Assembly (NCBI GenBank): GCA_015501055.1 | Contig: JADNYV010000014.1 | Location: forward strand, 1-64,000 | Origin: Mucidula mucida | Lineage: Eukaryota; Basidiomycota; Agaricomycetes; Agaricales; Physalacriaceae | DNA length: 64,000 bases | Reading direction: 5' to 3' | Part shown: piece by piece, positions 34,907 to 45,904 of the stretch | Layout of the letters: each line of letters starts with the position of its first letter | Position numbering within the stretch: the first letter of the stretch is position 1 | The notes under the pieces: generated by a model | What the model was told of the DNA's origin: nothing | Seen by the model: the letters and a program-made list of their open reading frames with translations, nothing else | Databases searched by the model: none | Translations under genes and position numbers: made by a program

Positions 34907-35585
34907 AATTAAGAATTTATTTCGCCAGTTTATTTTTGATAACCCTGCGCGTATTCGCAGGGTATTCGCAGGGACCCGTCCTCGACGTCACTGACTTTGA
35001 ACTCGTCCTCCCGCCGTTGTTGTGAAAGCGGGGTGATCAACTGCCTGCATTCAATGTCCGGGAGCCCCGGTTGAACGGGCGCGAAAGCTGCTCTCAACGC
35101 TGAGCTCTGCACACTTGAGAGCCTGCTGTTGACGCGAGACCCTGGTTACAGTGCGTTGCAGTGAAATGTGCACCTTCCGCAGTTTGCTCCACTCCAAATT
35201 TCTGCTCAGGGTAGTGTAGACCCTGTACACATATCCTATTTAGTAAATCGAATCTTGTTCAGAATCTTGTCTTAAACCTAAATAGGACAAGTTGGGCACG
35301 AGGCGCCGCGGCCAACTTCTCATCCACAACCTCCATGTCACGATAACAACCAGACCGTAAACAAGACGACGACAGTGCGCACTCTCCAAGTGTTCGTTTT
35401 TCACGGAAATTACACATATGGCATGCCGCTAATTTGGCTGGCTCTAGTGTCTCCACCTGCTGTACGGACTGTCCCCAGTGAGGCGCGCAATAATGAGTGG
35501 TTGCGTAGGGGTGATATTAGTGGCAACTGCGACAGGTATTTATTCTGCTTGGTATGTGCTGTTATTTCCTGGAATTCACTATACT

Positions 35586-37510
35586 ATGCCTACTCATTCC
35601 CGCGATAAAGAGAATCGTGCACTGGGACGACGCTCAGCCAGTCCGCCCAGCAGGAAAACTGCACGACCCATGTTTGTCCAACGCTTGGCTCATCTTCACG
35701 ATTCTATCAATACTTCCTTTGACGCCCAGATTTCCGATGCAAATCTCTGGGCACCGTTTCCTCCTCCCCCTCCCCCTCCTCCCTTTATTGTGACACTGCA
35801 AGGAGCGGCCACTGGATGGAGAGCAGTGACACCCGAGCTTGAGGAAGACGGCGACGAAGAAGACCAGCTTTTTCCTGACCCCGACGACACATTCCCCGGT
35901 CAGAATAGCGCACCTGTCCTTCCTCCTTCAGTTCAGCGTCCTGCAACGCCTCCGCCACCTTACGAGGCCGGTTCCCAGCGGCCACAGCAGACTTTAACCG
36001 CTCAGGCTCCACCTCAGGTTCAACCAAGTACGTTTTTTTTGTTTGTCCATGTACAATTACTCATATGGTGGTCAGGCTGGCCGAGGCTCGGATTGTTAGC
36101 GCCAAACGACCCCGCTCGTCCCCAGTTAATGTTTGTTGTTCCACTTGCATCCAACATTATTGGGCAGGCTCCCGTCAACGGGACTCTGTCAATTTCGAGC
36201 GGTGCGGATTTCAATACCGGCCTCCAACAATTGTGCCAGCGCATGCGAGTTCCTTTGTACACTTTGTTGGCGTACAAATGGCGCAATATGAGGGTTCGCG
36301 ACCCCCCAATAACTCTTACATCTGCTTCAGACTGGAAGGATATGGTCTGGGAAGCGCTGCGAAAGATGATTTGAGCGCGAACACGAGAAGTGGTTATAAG
36401 GATTTACAACATGGTGCGTATCACCAACATATTTCATTCCCTTCTAAATGTTTCTAGGATGCACCGACCGATGCTCCCTCTGCTCCCTCTGCTCCTTCCG
36501 CTCCCTCTGCCCCTACCACGACTTCTCGGACACGGACGGTCAAGCCTGCGGAGAGCCTCGCCGTCGAGCAGCTTAAGGCTCTCAAGACACGTTATGAATG
36601 TTCAAAGCATCCCGGCCGCTACTGCTTTGTTCGCCCAGATAGTAGTCATCTTGATCTCACTGTTCAATTGCTATCTCTCTGGGCGAAGGAATGGGTGAGT
36701 CCTACATATTCTGACATTCTTACACTACTGACAAGGACATGGTTCAGGCTCTCAATAAGGATAATGCCGACTTGGAGCATCCGCCGAACCATATTGTCTT
36801 TCAGGACTGCTTTCTATCCGCCAGCCATAGTTGTCGCCAGAAAAAGCCAAGCTCACGAGAAGGGACTGCAACGCCATCTTCGATAACGCCTACCGTCATC
36901 AATAACCACTTTTATGGTGATGCTTCTTCATCGACATTGGGATTGGTATGTTTCTGTTGTGAACCACTTACCCAAGCTAACAGCTGCGTAGGCTGAGACC
37001 TCTTTTATGGATACGGCAGAGCTTAATGGGAGTACGGCAACATCAACCGTGGTGGTGGTGGCAGCAGCATCAGCGGCGTCGGCATCGGCGCCGTTGTCAT
37101 CATCGTCGTCGAGCTTCCCACTCGACCAGAAGGTTGGAGGCAGCAAAGTTAGCACGGTGTATAGTGCTACGGACTTTGATTTTACTACTTTGGAAGCGGT
37201 CGATGACCCTCTGGCGTTCTTGCTCGCGACGCCAGATCCCACCTTGACGTATTTCTCCACACGTGTGGTCCTCGAAGGGCTTTGGCCGGCTTTCCCCTAC
37301 TTTTTGATTGAGGCCGTTGATCAGCTGTTGAGGTCCTGGGGTGCGCCGTATGTTAACGGACTTCTCATTTTCCCCGAGAACACTCTTATTGAAATTGGGG
37401 TTCCGCCATCTATTGTATGTCCTCTCTTGGACCGTGCACAATTCCTCGCTGCGGAGGCAGAGGACAAGTATGAGGCCCAGAAAGGTGTTAAAGGTAAAGG
37501 TAAGATGTAG
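35586..37510 (+). CDS. Passenger (cargo) gene of the Tc1/mariner-like element, function unknown
   Basis: The proposed start is ATG at 35586 (MPTHSRDKENRALGRRS); an in-frame ATG at 35493 is an alternative. Introns lie at 36028-36075, about 36416-36458, about 36694-36734, and between about 36945 and 36991. The protein has a Pro-rich N-terminus (PPPPPPPP near 35760), an alpha/beta-looking middle, a Cys/His cluster CSKHPGRYC with a following His (SSHLDLTVQLL), an Ala/Ser run and a C-terminal segment ALEGLWPAF-like to the stop at 37508-37510. A one-base deletion near 36366 seems necessary to join ALRK to DDLSANTRSGYKDLQH. I do not recognise the family. Its position inside the inverted repeats, convergent to the transposase, makes it part of the element. 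Confidence 0.6.
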
Positions 37511-37575
37511 AGTAAAGTGTATGTGGGGCTTGAATGGTTATTATTGTACTATCGTTGAATGGAATCGTATCTACG

Positions 37576-38715
37576 CTAGACATAGTGTGAGTGATGGAAC
37601 CAACCATAAACACTTTCCGGTGTCATAGACTCGAATACGGCCTGATTGAGCAATGCGTACGGGTTACAATCTGGCGCATTACCTAAATGCAGCTGCGCGA
37701 AGTCCTGGTTGCGTCGAAGCCATGCCTTCATCGCCGAAAAGCCTTCCTCAATCGGATCGAAGTCTGGCGAGTATGGAGGTAAAAAGACGAGGCGCATGCC
37801 ACGCGCCTTGATTAGTGGTCGCAGGAGTGCCGACTTGTGAATGCTGGCATTGTCCATGACAAAAACACTGTTTGGGCCGGGATGTGCATGGGTGTCGTTG
37901 GAATCCAAGAGGCTGTTGACGAAGGCGTTGAAATCTACTCCCTTGAACGAGCGCTCGACGATTTCGAGGCCAAGAACGCCTGACAACGAGATGGCGGGAA
38001 GGACTGAGAACCTAAATAATGTTAGAGGATGGCAAATGGCACTGTGAAGGCTACGCACTTTCTTCCTCGTATAAAGAGCTCACGACGACGTGCTGGTTGT
38101 CCCTTTCTAGCCCACCCATATTGCCGTCCCGTTGTTCGTCGGTTGGTATATGACTCATCAAGGAAAATAAGTTGATCAGCTCGATACTGAGAGATTTCGA
38201 GCCAGAATTGATCTCGTCTATCTTCGTTGCGCTGTGAGGAGTCTCTAGTAATCTGAAAGGGTTACAAGACATTCAAGGCATAGAAGCAGAACAGACCTTC
38301 TTGTACGTCCAACCATGTGCATCGAGAGCACGCGAAATTGTCGATATATGGACGTCAATGTGCCTATGAGTAGACAAGAGGTGCTGTAGCTCCACCAAAT
38401 ATAGGTCTGCCCTCCATTCCAGAAGGCTCTTGAGATACTGTTATGGTATGAGCCAACTAATGGTTCTCGAGCGCATAGAATACTCACCATCATGTCAAAC
38501 ACATCAAGACTCCTTCTCCTTCCTAGGTGCTTCCTTGTTGTGCTGCCTATGTCTCGGTACAACCTCAGGACATAGTAGACTTCCCGGAGACTGACTCCGC
38601 AGGTGGCGGCTATGTTACTCCGCTTGCGGACAGACGCGACGGGACTTTGAGCCATCATGACAATGGCATCCTTCGTACGTGGTGGGAGTGCACGCTTTGT
38701 ACCGTGAACGACCAT
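37576..38715 (-). CDS. Tc1/mariner (IS630 superfamily) DDE transposase, apparently intact
   Basis: It catalyses cut-and-paste transposition into TA sites. Four exons on minus, 38488-38715, 38297-38437, 38059-38252 and 37576-38011, total 999 nt (332 aa) with all junctions in frame and GT-AG introns of 44-50 bp. The N-terminal helix-turn-helix lies in RTKDAIVMMAQSP...CGVSLREVYYVLRLY. The catalytic core shows the first Asp in LIFLDESYTNRR, the second in VFVMDNASIHKS, and the third acidic residue in YSPDFDPIEEGFSAMKAWL. It has no stop or frameshift. The start at 38715 (MVVHGTKRALPPR) is the first ATG giving the HTH. Confidence 0.88.
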
Positions 38716-38784
38716 GGTTGTAGTCCAAGTCAATATCGAACAAGTCGGCACATGCTAGGGGGTGTGCACGAAAAGTCTGGACTT

Positions 38785-38986
38785 AGAGGCAAGATCCAAA
38801 CAAGATTCGATTTACTAAATAGGATATGTGTACAGGGTCTACACTACCCTGAGCAGAAATTTGGAGTGGAGCAAACTGCGGAAGGTGCACATTTCACTGC
38901 AACGCACTGTAAGCCCTGGTGCCGACAGGGTTTGGAAAGGGTTATCAAAAATAAACTGGCGAAATAAATTCTTAATTGAGGACCAC
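38785..38986. repeat. Right terminal inverted repeat arm of the Tc1/mariner-like element
   Basis: Its reverse complement matches 34569-34580 plus 34910-34945 and then 35140-35270. It shows the uninterrupted arrangement of the arm, without the MITE or the extra 190 bp present on the left. Confidence 0.88.
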
Positions 38987-38988
38987 TA

Positions 38989-39462
38989 TTGGGATTCCGC
39001 TGCATTTGAAATGCCGTCGTCGCTTGGCTTCCGGGTGCCTGACATGAGAGTCCTTGCCGGAAGAGCAATATGTACCCTGCGGGGGACCGCCAAAGTATTT
39101 GGCGAAGAAAGTGCGCCTCGCTGGAACGCTGACGTCGGCCTGGTCCATCGGGATTGGGTAGATATCCAGGCCAATTGGCTTGAGACGGTCAGCAACAGTG
39201 TCTTCATCCAAACTTGCGTTGTTGTGTTTAAATTTAGGCTTTCATTGCCCATCAGACACAGATAAAGAGAACAGAACTAGGGAATCGTACATTCTTCAGC
39301 AACTTCAGCTTTTTCTTGTCCTCCTCTAGTATTTTGGACAGTCGCCGGTTCTAGCTCCGCGTCCACTCTACGACGCTTTCGGCGAGACTGTCTACAATCT
39401 GGAGAAGGCGTTTCAATGCGACGATTCACGTCGGCTTCCTCAGACTTGACCAGGATTGACAT
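38989..39462 (-). pseudogene. DUF6697-type gene, 5' half (split by transposon)
   Basis: It starts at 39462 with MSILVKSEEADVNRR, as in the paralogue. An intron of similar position follows (about 39227-39288), then SLDEDTVADRLKPIGLDIY, PMDQADVSVPARRTFF and FGGPPQGTYCSSGK. The frame runs into the transposon at 38988. The coding sequence continues at 34566 with PNNGPLIPGAPG in the correct phase once a single TA is counted. Confidence 0.85.
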
Positions 39463-39569
39463 TATGAGTCGGGAGTTGGTCGAAGCTTGGTTGATGCTTT
39501 CGTTGACTTTAAATGCCGGCATCATTGGCGGCCTTTAGGGCCGAATAGCAGGCAGGGCTGTGGCAACGA

Positions 39570-40240
39570 TTAAGATTCAGACGCTCCGTCTCGTCCTGGT
39601 CTCGTCTTACAGGTACGTATAACAAAGCGAATGTGTAGAATTCTTGGTTCTAATACGCGTCCGAAAGGTGGTTCTACTGCTCTGCTACCACCACTACACA
39701 TTTCTTCTGGTGGATTATGACGCGCATGTTCAAATCCCTTCGTTACCTCTTCCCTATACGAAGTCACTCGTAAAAATAGCTCGGGAAGAGTCTTACAAGC
39801 TCACCCGGTATGACCATCAGTAGATATTCGTGTAAAAACGTCAAGAGAGACTAGCATATGATCCAGCTGCCATCTCGAGAGCGCGGGCCAAGAAGAGTAC
39901 CTCCTCCAGTGATCACAACTACGTGTTCTCCCTGCGGCAATGTGAGCAGATACGCTTCTGCAAACTCACGTCAGCGCAAAGCGTATACATGCAGTGCGTC
40001 CTATTGGGAGATAAGACGTGTGTTGATAGCTAAGGTTCCGCGCCGCATTCCTGTGCGCCCAGATGACCTAAATATGCTGCCCATGGGATCTTCTCATCCA
40101 TGTCAATGGCGATCAAGAATAAATGATTACTAATCTTGCGCAAATTTATCTTCAGCGGGATCAAGGATGTATTTCTGGACATTTGGGGGTCATAGTTAGC
40201 TGCGGCACAACGTGTTGGGCGTCTGACCAAACCCAGAAAC
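39570..40240 (-). pseudogene. MDR-family NADP-dependent reductase remnant
   Basis: The minus strand has VTSYREEVTKGFEHA (compare LKYREDVTRGLEFAGEA at the C-terminus of the gene at 44339) and, further upstream, MDEKIPWAAYLGHLGA (compare NGKIPWSAYLGPLGM). The central Rossmann-fold part is missing or unrecognisable. It lies immediately upstream of the split DUF6697-type gene, in the same order and strand as the intact pair at 42.7-45.9 kb. Confidence 0.7.
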
Positions 40241-40480
40241 TTCCTTCGGACCGCCTTGAATGGTAGAATTTTGGAGCGTTGTAATGCGGGCTGGATGGGT
40301 CGACGATCCTATCTGTGCACTACAAAGAGTTTGACTCAATCCATGCTCCGCGGAGAAATAGATTGATTGATGCCAGATGTCAGTCGCGCTGCCCCGCTTT
40401 GACATCTTCGAGAGAAGAGTCTCCGAGAGGTACATATAATCAAGTGAAGCAAAAGTCTCCCCGGAGCTCGCAGTCCCCTA

Positions 40481-40559
40481 CTCTGTGCTGGGAGTCGAAC
40501 CCAGCGCTACACCAGCATAATGATGGTAGGCTCGTGTACTAGCCAATATACTATCAGAG
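40481..40559 (-). other. tRNA-like sequence (pseudo-tRNA or SINE head)
   Basis: The minus strand reads a D-arm-like TAGTATATTGGCTAGTAC and a perfect five-pair T-arm CTGGG-TTCGACT-CCCAG (box B GGTTCGACTCC), followed by CACAGAG. The 5' end CTCTG pairs with CAGAG over five positions, but two further acceptor pairs fail. The region between the D and T arms does not form a normal anticodon arm. I therefore do not call a functional tRNA. Confidence 0.45.
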
Positions 40560-40674
40560 ATCAGTACGAAACAATTATCTCCCTTCGACTCTGCCCCCAG
40601 CGCCCTTGAACTCGTCGGGCACAGGTGGAACTGAATCTCCCACGCTAGAGTTTCCTGTCTCCTGACTACGCGCC

Positions 40675-42523
40675 TCAAGAGGACGAAACTCTAGATCCCG
40701 CACGCTGTCGGAGGTCCATTGCCCATCCAAGAAGACTGATCCCCGCCGCCCCAGCGAAACACGTCCCTACAAAGATAATCACATTCCCATACTTCCCCCC
40801 ACTAAGCGGGAACGCCTTTCTCATATCCACCGTTGAACCCGTGATTAATCCAGATGATATCGGAGTCGACAGAATGTTACCCAAGCCTCTAGAGAACAAG
40901 AAGTACCCAAAGAGCGTCGTCGTCAAGTTCGGATTCTCTTCTACGTCAGAACATCAGATCAAACCATTCTACGGACAAATGAGAGGTCCTACTGGCGACA
41001 GGCCGAACGAATGCGGTGAACAAGCTCGTCCAGCCGCTGGCGAGCATCCCGTAGGCTATACCAAAGGAAAGTAAACCAGCGAGATTCCTTGACAAGAGGC
41101 CCCAGATCACAAAGGTCACGAGAGAGGTGGAAAGCAAGGTTGACATTGCTAGGAAGAACGGGTCGAGGACATCGGAAAGGTATCCCATCGATATACGCCC
41201 AAAAACCGAGGCGCCTAGTAGAGTTAGGTCCGCATCAGATTGTTAGAATCTCTGGCTGACCGTTTAGCAACGCCACAGTCAACGCCGCTTGACTCGTCGT
41301 TATGCGAAGTTCGCGCGCGAAGGCTACATGAAGGGTTAAGAGTCAGAATGCAACTGCAGTGACACTTACTCGGAAGCCAGACGATGGGCACGAAATATCC
41401 AAACCCCTGTAAGGTGTTTGCAGCGAGCGCAATCCAGATTGTCGTGCTCTTCATCCATTCCTTGCTCTGTGGCGCAGGAATCTGCTGATGCATCCTGGAA
41501 TCAGGAATTCGCGGCCGCACGAAGGGAAGCAGAGGAACCAAGATGACGGCAATGGCAATGGAGAATATGCGAATGGTTTTAGGCAGACCGTATGCCTTGA
41601 TGAGCTGCGGGATCGTCAATGGGACGATTATTCCTCCAAAGGCTGTACCTGGTTCAATCAAAATATAAAGTCAGCTGCTAGCGAAACGACACTTGGTTTC
41701 TGGGTACTGACCGGCGAAGATAACACCATTTGCCATGCCGCGTTTGTTGACGAACCACTCGGTCATATATGAAATGCAGCATGCGTACAAGAAAGAGCCT
41801 GCGATTCCGTATAAGACTCCCTCGAATAGAAGAATCGCAATGACCTAGATCAATACTGTTAGCCTAACGGGGACGTGTTTGGGCATGATGCTCTCACACT
41901 TGTGACATAACTGGCAGCGAATAGGCTTGCCCAAGCCAGCGCGACTCCCACCCACATGGACGTTCGTCGGTGGTAAGGATAACGCGCGTAAAAAGGATAT
42001 AGCACAACCCCTAGCGCGACAATCAATGACTATCAGAGTATAAGATTCGGGTGCGGGTTGTACCAGAGCAATAAATGATCCCAGAGCTCAACGGACCAAT
42101 CACAGGAAGTATAGTCGACGCGTGTGGCTGCGAATTATACTTGGGCGTCGTCAAGTAGCCTGCGAGTCCGAAATCCACTCGTTAACACCTCAGCGACTAA
42201 CGGCGGTGAAGGCTCACTGTCCAGGAAGATACCATTCGCGCCTTGGAAGCCCCACACCAGGGCCTGGACGAAGAATGAAGCCAAGAGCTGTGTGCAGTCA
42301 CGAATTAGGCGGCTTGGAGTGCACAGAAGGATCTGGTAATCACAAAGGAATAGGCTTTAGCGCCTCCGTCTACTGGCGCCAAGGAAGATTCGTTCAGCAT
42401 CATTGAGCTGGTGGGCAAAGAGTCTCCTCGATTGAGCGCAAGTGTAGAGCGAGAGGAAGGGAGCGGGGTGCGCGCCGCGAGTTCTAGCTCATCTGTACTA
42501 GTTTTATTGGGAGACAGTGACAT
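40675..42523 (-). CDS. MFS transporter, monocarboxylate-transporter-like
   Basis: It is a plasma-membrane carrier of the major facilitator superfamily; the substrate is not determined. The start is ATG at 42523 (MSLSPNKTSTDELELAART), a polar N-terminus. After a short intron comes LLASFFVQALVWGFQGANG, then across another GYLTTPKYNSQPHAS and VIGPLSSGIIY. Later exons carry MIEPGTAFGGIIVPL, IAIAVILVPLLPF, WIALAANTLQGFGYFVPIVWL, SFGIAYGMLASGWTSLF and FLFSRGLGNILSTPISSGL. These match the order of transmembrane helices in fungal monocarboxylate-type MFS proteins (fungal MCH-like). There are several short introns; exon ends in the middle were not all fixed. The C-terminus after the last helix is short (WAMDLRQRAGSRVSSS). 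No break is obvious. Confidence 0.8.
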
Positions 42524-42728
42524 GATGCAAGAATGACAATCACTTTCCAGGTTCGCTCCATCGTCGAAGCAGTTGGGCAAGCGCCGTCGGCCGAAGCCAA
42601 AGAAGAGCATAAGTAACATCGGACCGACAAATCCGGTGCTCTGCCTCAGAAACGTTCATAACCTAAACCTAAGTCCTCTCACCGAAGTCTTCATCGATAT
42701 TCACAAGTAACATACGAGCATCATGTCA

Positions 42729-44097
42729 TCATGGACGTTTTCTGACCGCGTTAGGACGCGGATTCCTGGTGCTAGGTCTCGCAGTGTACCCTCCAACAAC
42801 GCGAATGCTTTCTCCATCTCCATCTCCATCAGACTCTGTATCAGAGTCCTCGTCCGTTCGTTTTCGCTTCTTGCCACTAGCGCCCGGTTTCTTTCGTGGA
42901 CTTTCCTTCAATAACGCAAGGTCTTCCACTTGCTCTTCCTTCTTCGGTCTTGATCTCCCCTCCTTCTTCACCTTCGACTCTCCAGCCCTCCTCTTGGTCT
43001 CGGCCCGTTTTGCTTTAAGCTCTGCATCAAAGGCGTCAAACTTGTCCAAAACAGTCTGTTGTATCTCTTCATCGTAGCCAACGCATTTCATTGTCCATAT
43101 ATTGACTTGCTGTCAAACACAACTATGAGATTCTCGTGATCTCGAATTGTTCGTTTGACTTACAAAGTCACCGATGTCGTATTCGTGCTCCACGTCCTTC
43201 GCGGTGACGGTCATGAACTGGTTGTCTTTATCGGCGGCGGCGGCTCTACAGTCTTCGTCCGTCGGCTTCCGTCCCAGCTGCTTTCTGAGATGAATGCGGA
43301 TACGATCCTGCCTGTGATACCACTCTTCGCCCGTAACCGTTTGCGCCGTCCACGTCGATTTCATCTAGTACGAATCGTCAGGAAAAGGGGCCTACTTATA
43401 GTCTCGAATGGGACATTGTCGTCTTACCAGTCGACTCTGGGCCTTCCATTCTCTCGTCGTAAGAGGAGCAGTCCTACCCATCTTATACTCTCCAAGATAC
43501 AACCACTGGCCCGACCCAAGGAAAATGAGCATACTCAACGGGCTCATATCCTCCGTCCAGTCATCTTCTGCACCGGCGCCAAAGTAAAGTCCAGGAGCTC
43601 CGGGGATTGATGGCGCGTGCGGGTTCCAGGTGAGTTTGAGGGAAATGAAATCCCGTCTCCTCGCTTCCGGATGATCCTGGAGGAATTTCTTGCCAGAGGA
43701 CCTGCAAGTACCTTGCGGCGCACCGCCGAAGTGGTGTGAGAAGAATTCGCGACTGCCTGGGACACTAGCATCTGCCTGGTCCATTGGTACTGTATATACG
43801 TCCAAGCCGATAGGTTTAAGGCGCGCAGCTAGCGTGTCTTCGTCTAGCCCGAGCTTGAAGGCGTTAGCGTCCTTGATCTTAGGCTGCGTTCGAAACATTC
43901 AATGAGACAGCAGACATATACAGAGTATCAAAACGTACGTTCTTCAGCAGCTTTAGCTTTTTCTTGTCCTCGCCCAGTGTCTCGGTCGCCTCCTCCTCCG
44001 CGACTCTACGACGTTTACGGGACTGTGTACGATCCGGAGAAACTGTTTCGACGCGACATTTCAGGTCCTCATCCTCGGACTTGACCAAGATTGACAT
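42729..44097 (-). CDS. DUF6697-type fungal protein, open copy
   Basis: Four exons on minus start at 44097 (MSILVKSEDEDLKCR), with introns near 43885-43938, 43366-43428 and 43108-43161. The protein has a basic N-terminus (RKRRRV), LDEDTLAARLKPIGLDVY, a central IPGAPGLYFGAG segment and WLYLGEYKMGR...LTTREWKAQ. It then has WYHRQDRIRIHLRKQLGRKPTDEDC, VNIWTMKCVGYDEEIQ and a Lys/Glu-rich tail ending RPSTRNPRPNAVRKRP. The order and motifs resemble the DUF6697 domain found in mushroom-forming fungi. The function is unknown, and the basic and acidic tails suggest a nuclear protein. It is the open paralogue of the split pseudogene at 33.7-39.5 kb. Confidence 0.75.
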
Positions 44098-44338
44098 TGG
44101 TACGAGCTAGGAGTTGAACGTTGAACCAACGTTGAACGCGGAGTTTGCAGTCAACTGGCATTACGTGACGGTGTGAGCGTAAAGCTGATGTCGGTCGACC
44201 CTGTTATGGCCGAAGGGTTGTGAGCACTGAGTACTGAGGAGCGACAATCAAAAGCGTGCTTTGCCCAGAAGAATGTCAACTTGCATAATCGGCATAGAGC
44301 AGGACCACTGTACTTCATAGTAATTGATGGATTGCTCA

Positions 44339-45904
44339 TTACTCATCCGCAACAACAACAACACTTTTCGCCTTGTTCTTACCCAGCTGGACCGCCAAAA
44401 TTGCCTCCCCAGCGAACTCCAATCCTCGTGTCACGTCCTCCCTATACTTTAATTCACCCCGCGCAATAAGATCGGGCATCGTCTTATAAAACTCTTCCAG
44501 GTATTTGGGATCCAAGTCCGTCACGATGAACCCAAACAATTTGATTCGCCCTCGTATGACTTTGCCAAAGTGCTACTGACTGTGAGAGTGGTGAAGAAAG
44601 GTAGTGCGAGAAACAAACCTTGAATTTCACCCCGTCGGTATTGTTGTATGTAGAAATGAGACCGCATTCAATGAAGCGAGCAAAGTTGGCGGAGTAAGCA
44701 AAGGCTAAATCGAGTGTTTCGCCCCCTACGTTGTCCCAATACCTAAACATGGTAACTGTAAGCGATGAAGACAGAGGCCCTCGATTCACATACACATCAA
44801 TCGGACCCTCTTTCTCCAAAATCTCCTGCGTGTTTGTGGTCTTGTAGTTGAACGCAACATCAGCACCAATTGACTTCATGAATTCCACCTTTTCATCAGA
44901 ACCAGCCGACGCGATGACTTTGAGGCCATCGCGTTTCGCTAGCTGGATGACCAAGCTGCGCGGTGTTGTTATGGGAAAATATGAGCTGTTAGAGAAAAGT
45001 TGCGTACGATCCGACAGGTCCTGCATCAAAACAATGTCAGATCGCGAGAATAAGTAAGTTGGTCGGGAATGAGCACCTCCTCCTGTGGTAATGAAAGCGG
45101 TTTCTCCCTAATGCGACAATTTGATTCATTGGGGGTCAATAGACAAGCACTACGAACAGATTTGGCAGCAGAATATTCCTTCCATGCATTGTAAGCAGTC
45201 CGTCCTGTTGCATATTAGATGCGCGTCAACGCCATAAAGTTCTGTGACGCGTACCTGGCATTCCCAATGGACCTAAATAAGCTGACCATGGGATCTTCCC
45301 ATTCGCATTTGTAACCTTGAACACGTCCTCTGGAATAAGTTCATCTGGGAGTAGAATAACGTATTCCGACAGATCTACGGTCTACGATGAGCCACCTACA
45401 CACTGACGTTGTGATTTTGGACACGAACCCATGAAGCCAGTGACATGGTCACCAGCCTTGAAATTAGGATGTTCTGAGCGCAGAACGCGCGTCACAGCAT
45501 AGCCACGGACACTGACGAGGCATAGTATGAAGGAATGCAACGGAACCAATCAACCAGTACGCACGGCTTTCCCAAAGTATAAGCAGGCTGGAGATGAAAA
45601 TCGTGAGTCCAGGTTCACACGAATGGCAAGTCGCGCGAAACATACGGCATAGGACGGGATCTTGGGATCGCGCATTCTGCCCCGCATGAAGGGGTCAATC
45701 GAAACTGAGAGGGTCTTCACTAGGATGCCGCCATGCAGGGATACATTCTCGATATCAATAGTTGCGTTCGTCTCATATGTTGTGGTCTTGCCAGGCTCCG
45801 GGAAACCTGTATGAGAAGGATGAGGCGCCGCGGACGAGAGACAAAATGCTAAATGCACCTATCGGGATTTCCTTGAAGATAAGCTGCGCGTTGCGAATGG
45901 ACAT
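44339..45904 (-). CDS. MDR-family NADP-dependent alkenal/enone reductase (zinc-independent)
   Basis: It probably reduces activated C=C bonds using NADPH in the cytosol, like the leukotriene B4 12-hydroxydehydrogenase or alkenal reductase group. Exon 1 starts at 45904 (MSIRNAQLIFKEIPIG), followed after a roughly 52 bp intron by PEPGKTTTYETNATID, then LSVSIDPFMRGRM, VTGFMG-like and IPWSAYLGPLGMPG segments. Next come the glycine-rich cofactor loop region, KRDGLKVIASAGSDEK, GADVAFNYK and YWDNVGGETLD (all typical of this family), and a C-terminus RGRIKLFGFIVTD...SVVVVADE. There are no Cys zinc ligands. The transcript is divergent from the RTA1 gene at 46160, 255 bp away. Confidence 0.82.

Larger units (their letters stand above)
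34567..38988. mobile_element. Tc1/mariner-like DNA transposon with cargo gene (4.4 kb)
   Basis: The ends are inverted repeats beginning GTGGTCCTCAATTAAGAATT next to a TA on each side (34567-34568 and 38987-38988). After about 48 bp of matching, and an interruption of roughly 190 bp in the left arm only (34946-35139), a further 130 bp or so match (35140-35270 against 38785-38925). The total arm is about 220 bp. Inside are a convergent pair: a cargo gene on plus (35586-37510) and a DDE transposase on minus (37576-38715). If the element is removed and one TA kept, the flanking DUF6697-type frame is continuous, which confirms the borders. Confidence 0.9.

Noticed and set aside
36065..36457. Alternative frame reading through the first introns of the cargo gene
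   Set aside because: It reads across GT-AG introns and loses the downstream continuity. Only its last part (GYGLGSAAKDD...) marks the true frame after the one-base shift.
40481..40559. Functional tRNA gene
   Set aside because: Two acceptor pairs fail and the anticodon arm does not fold normally.
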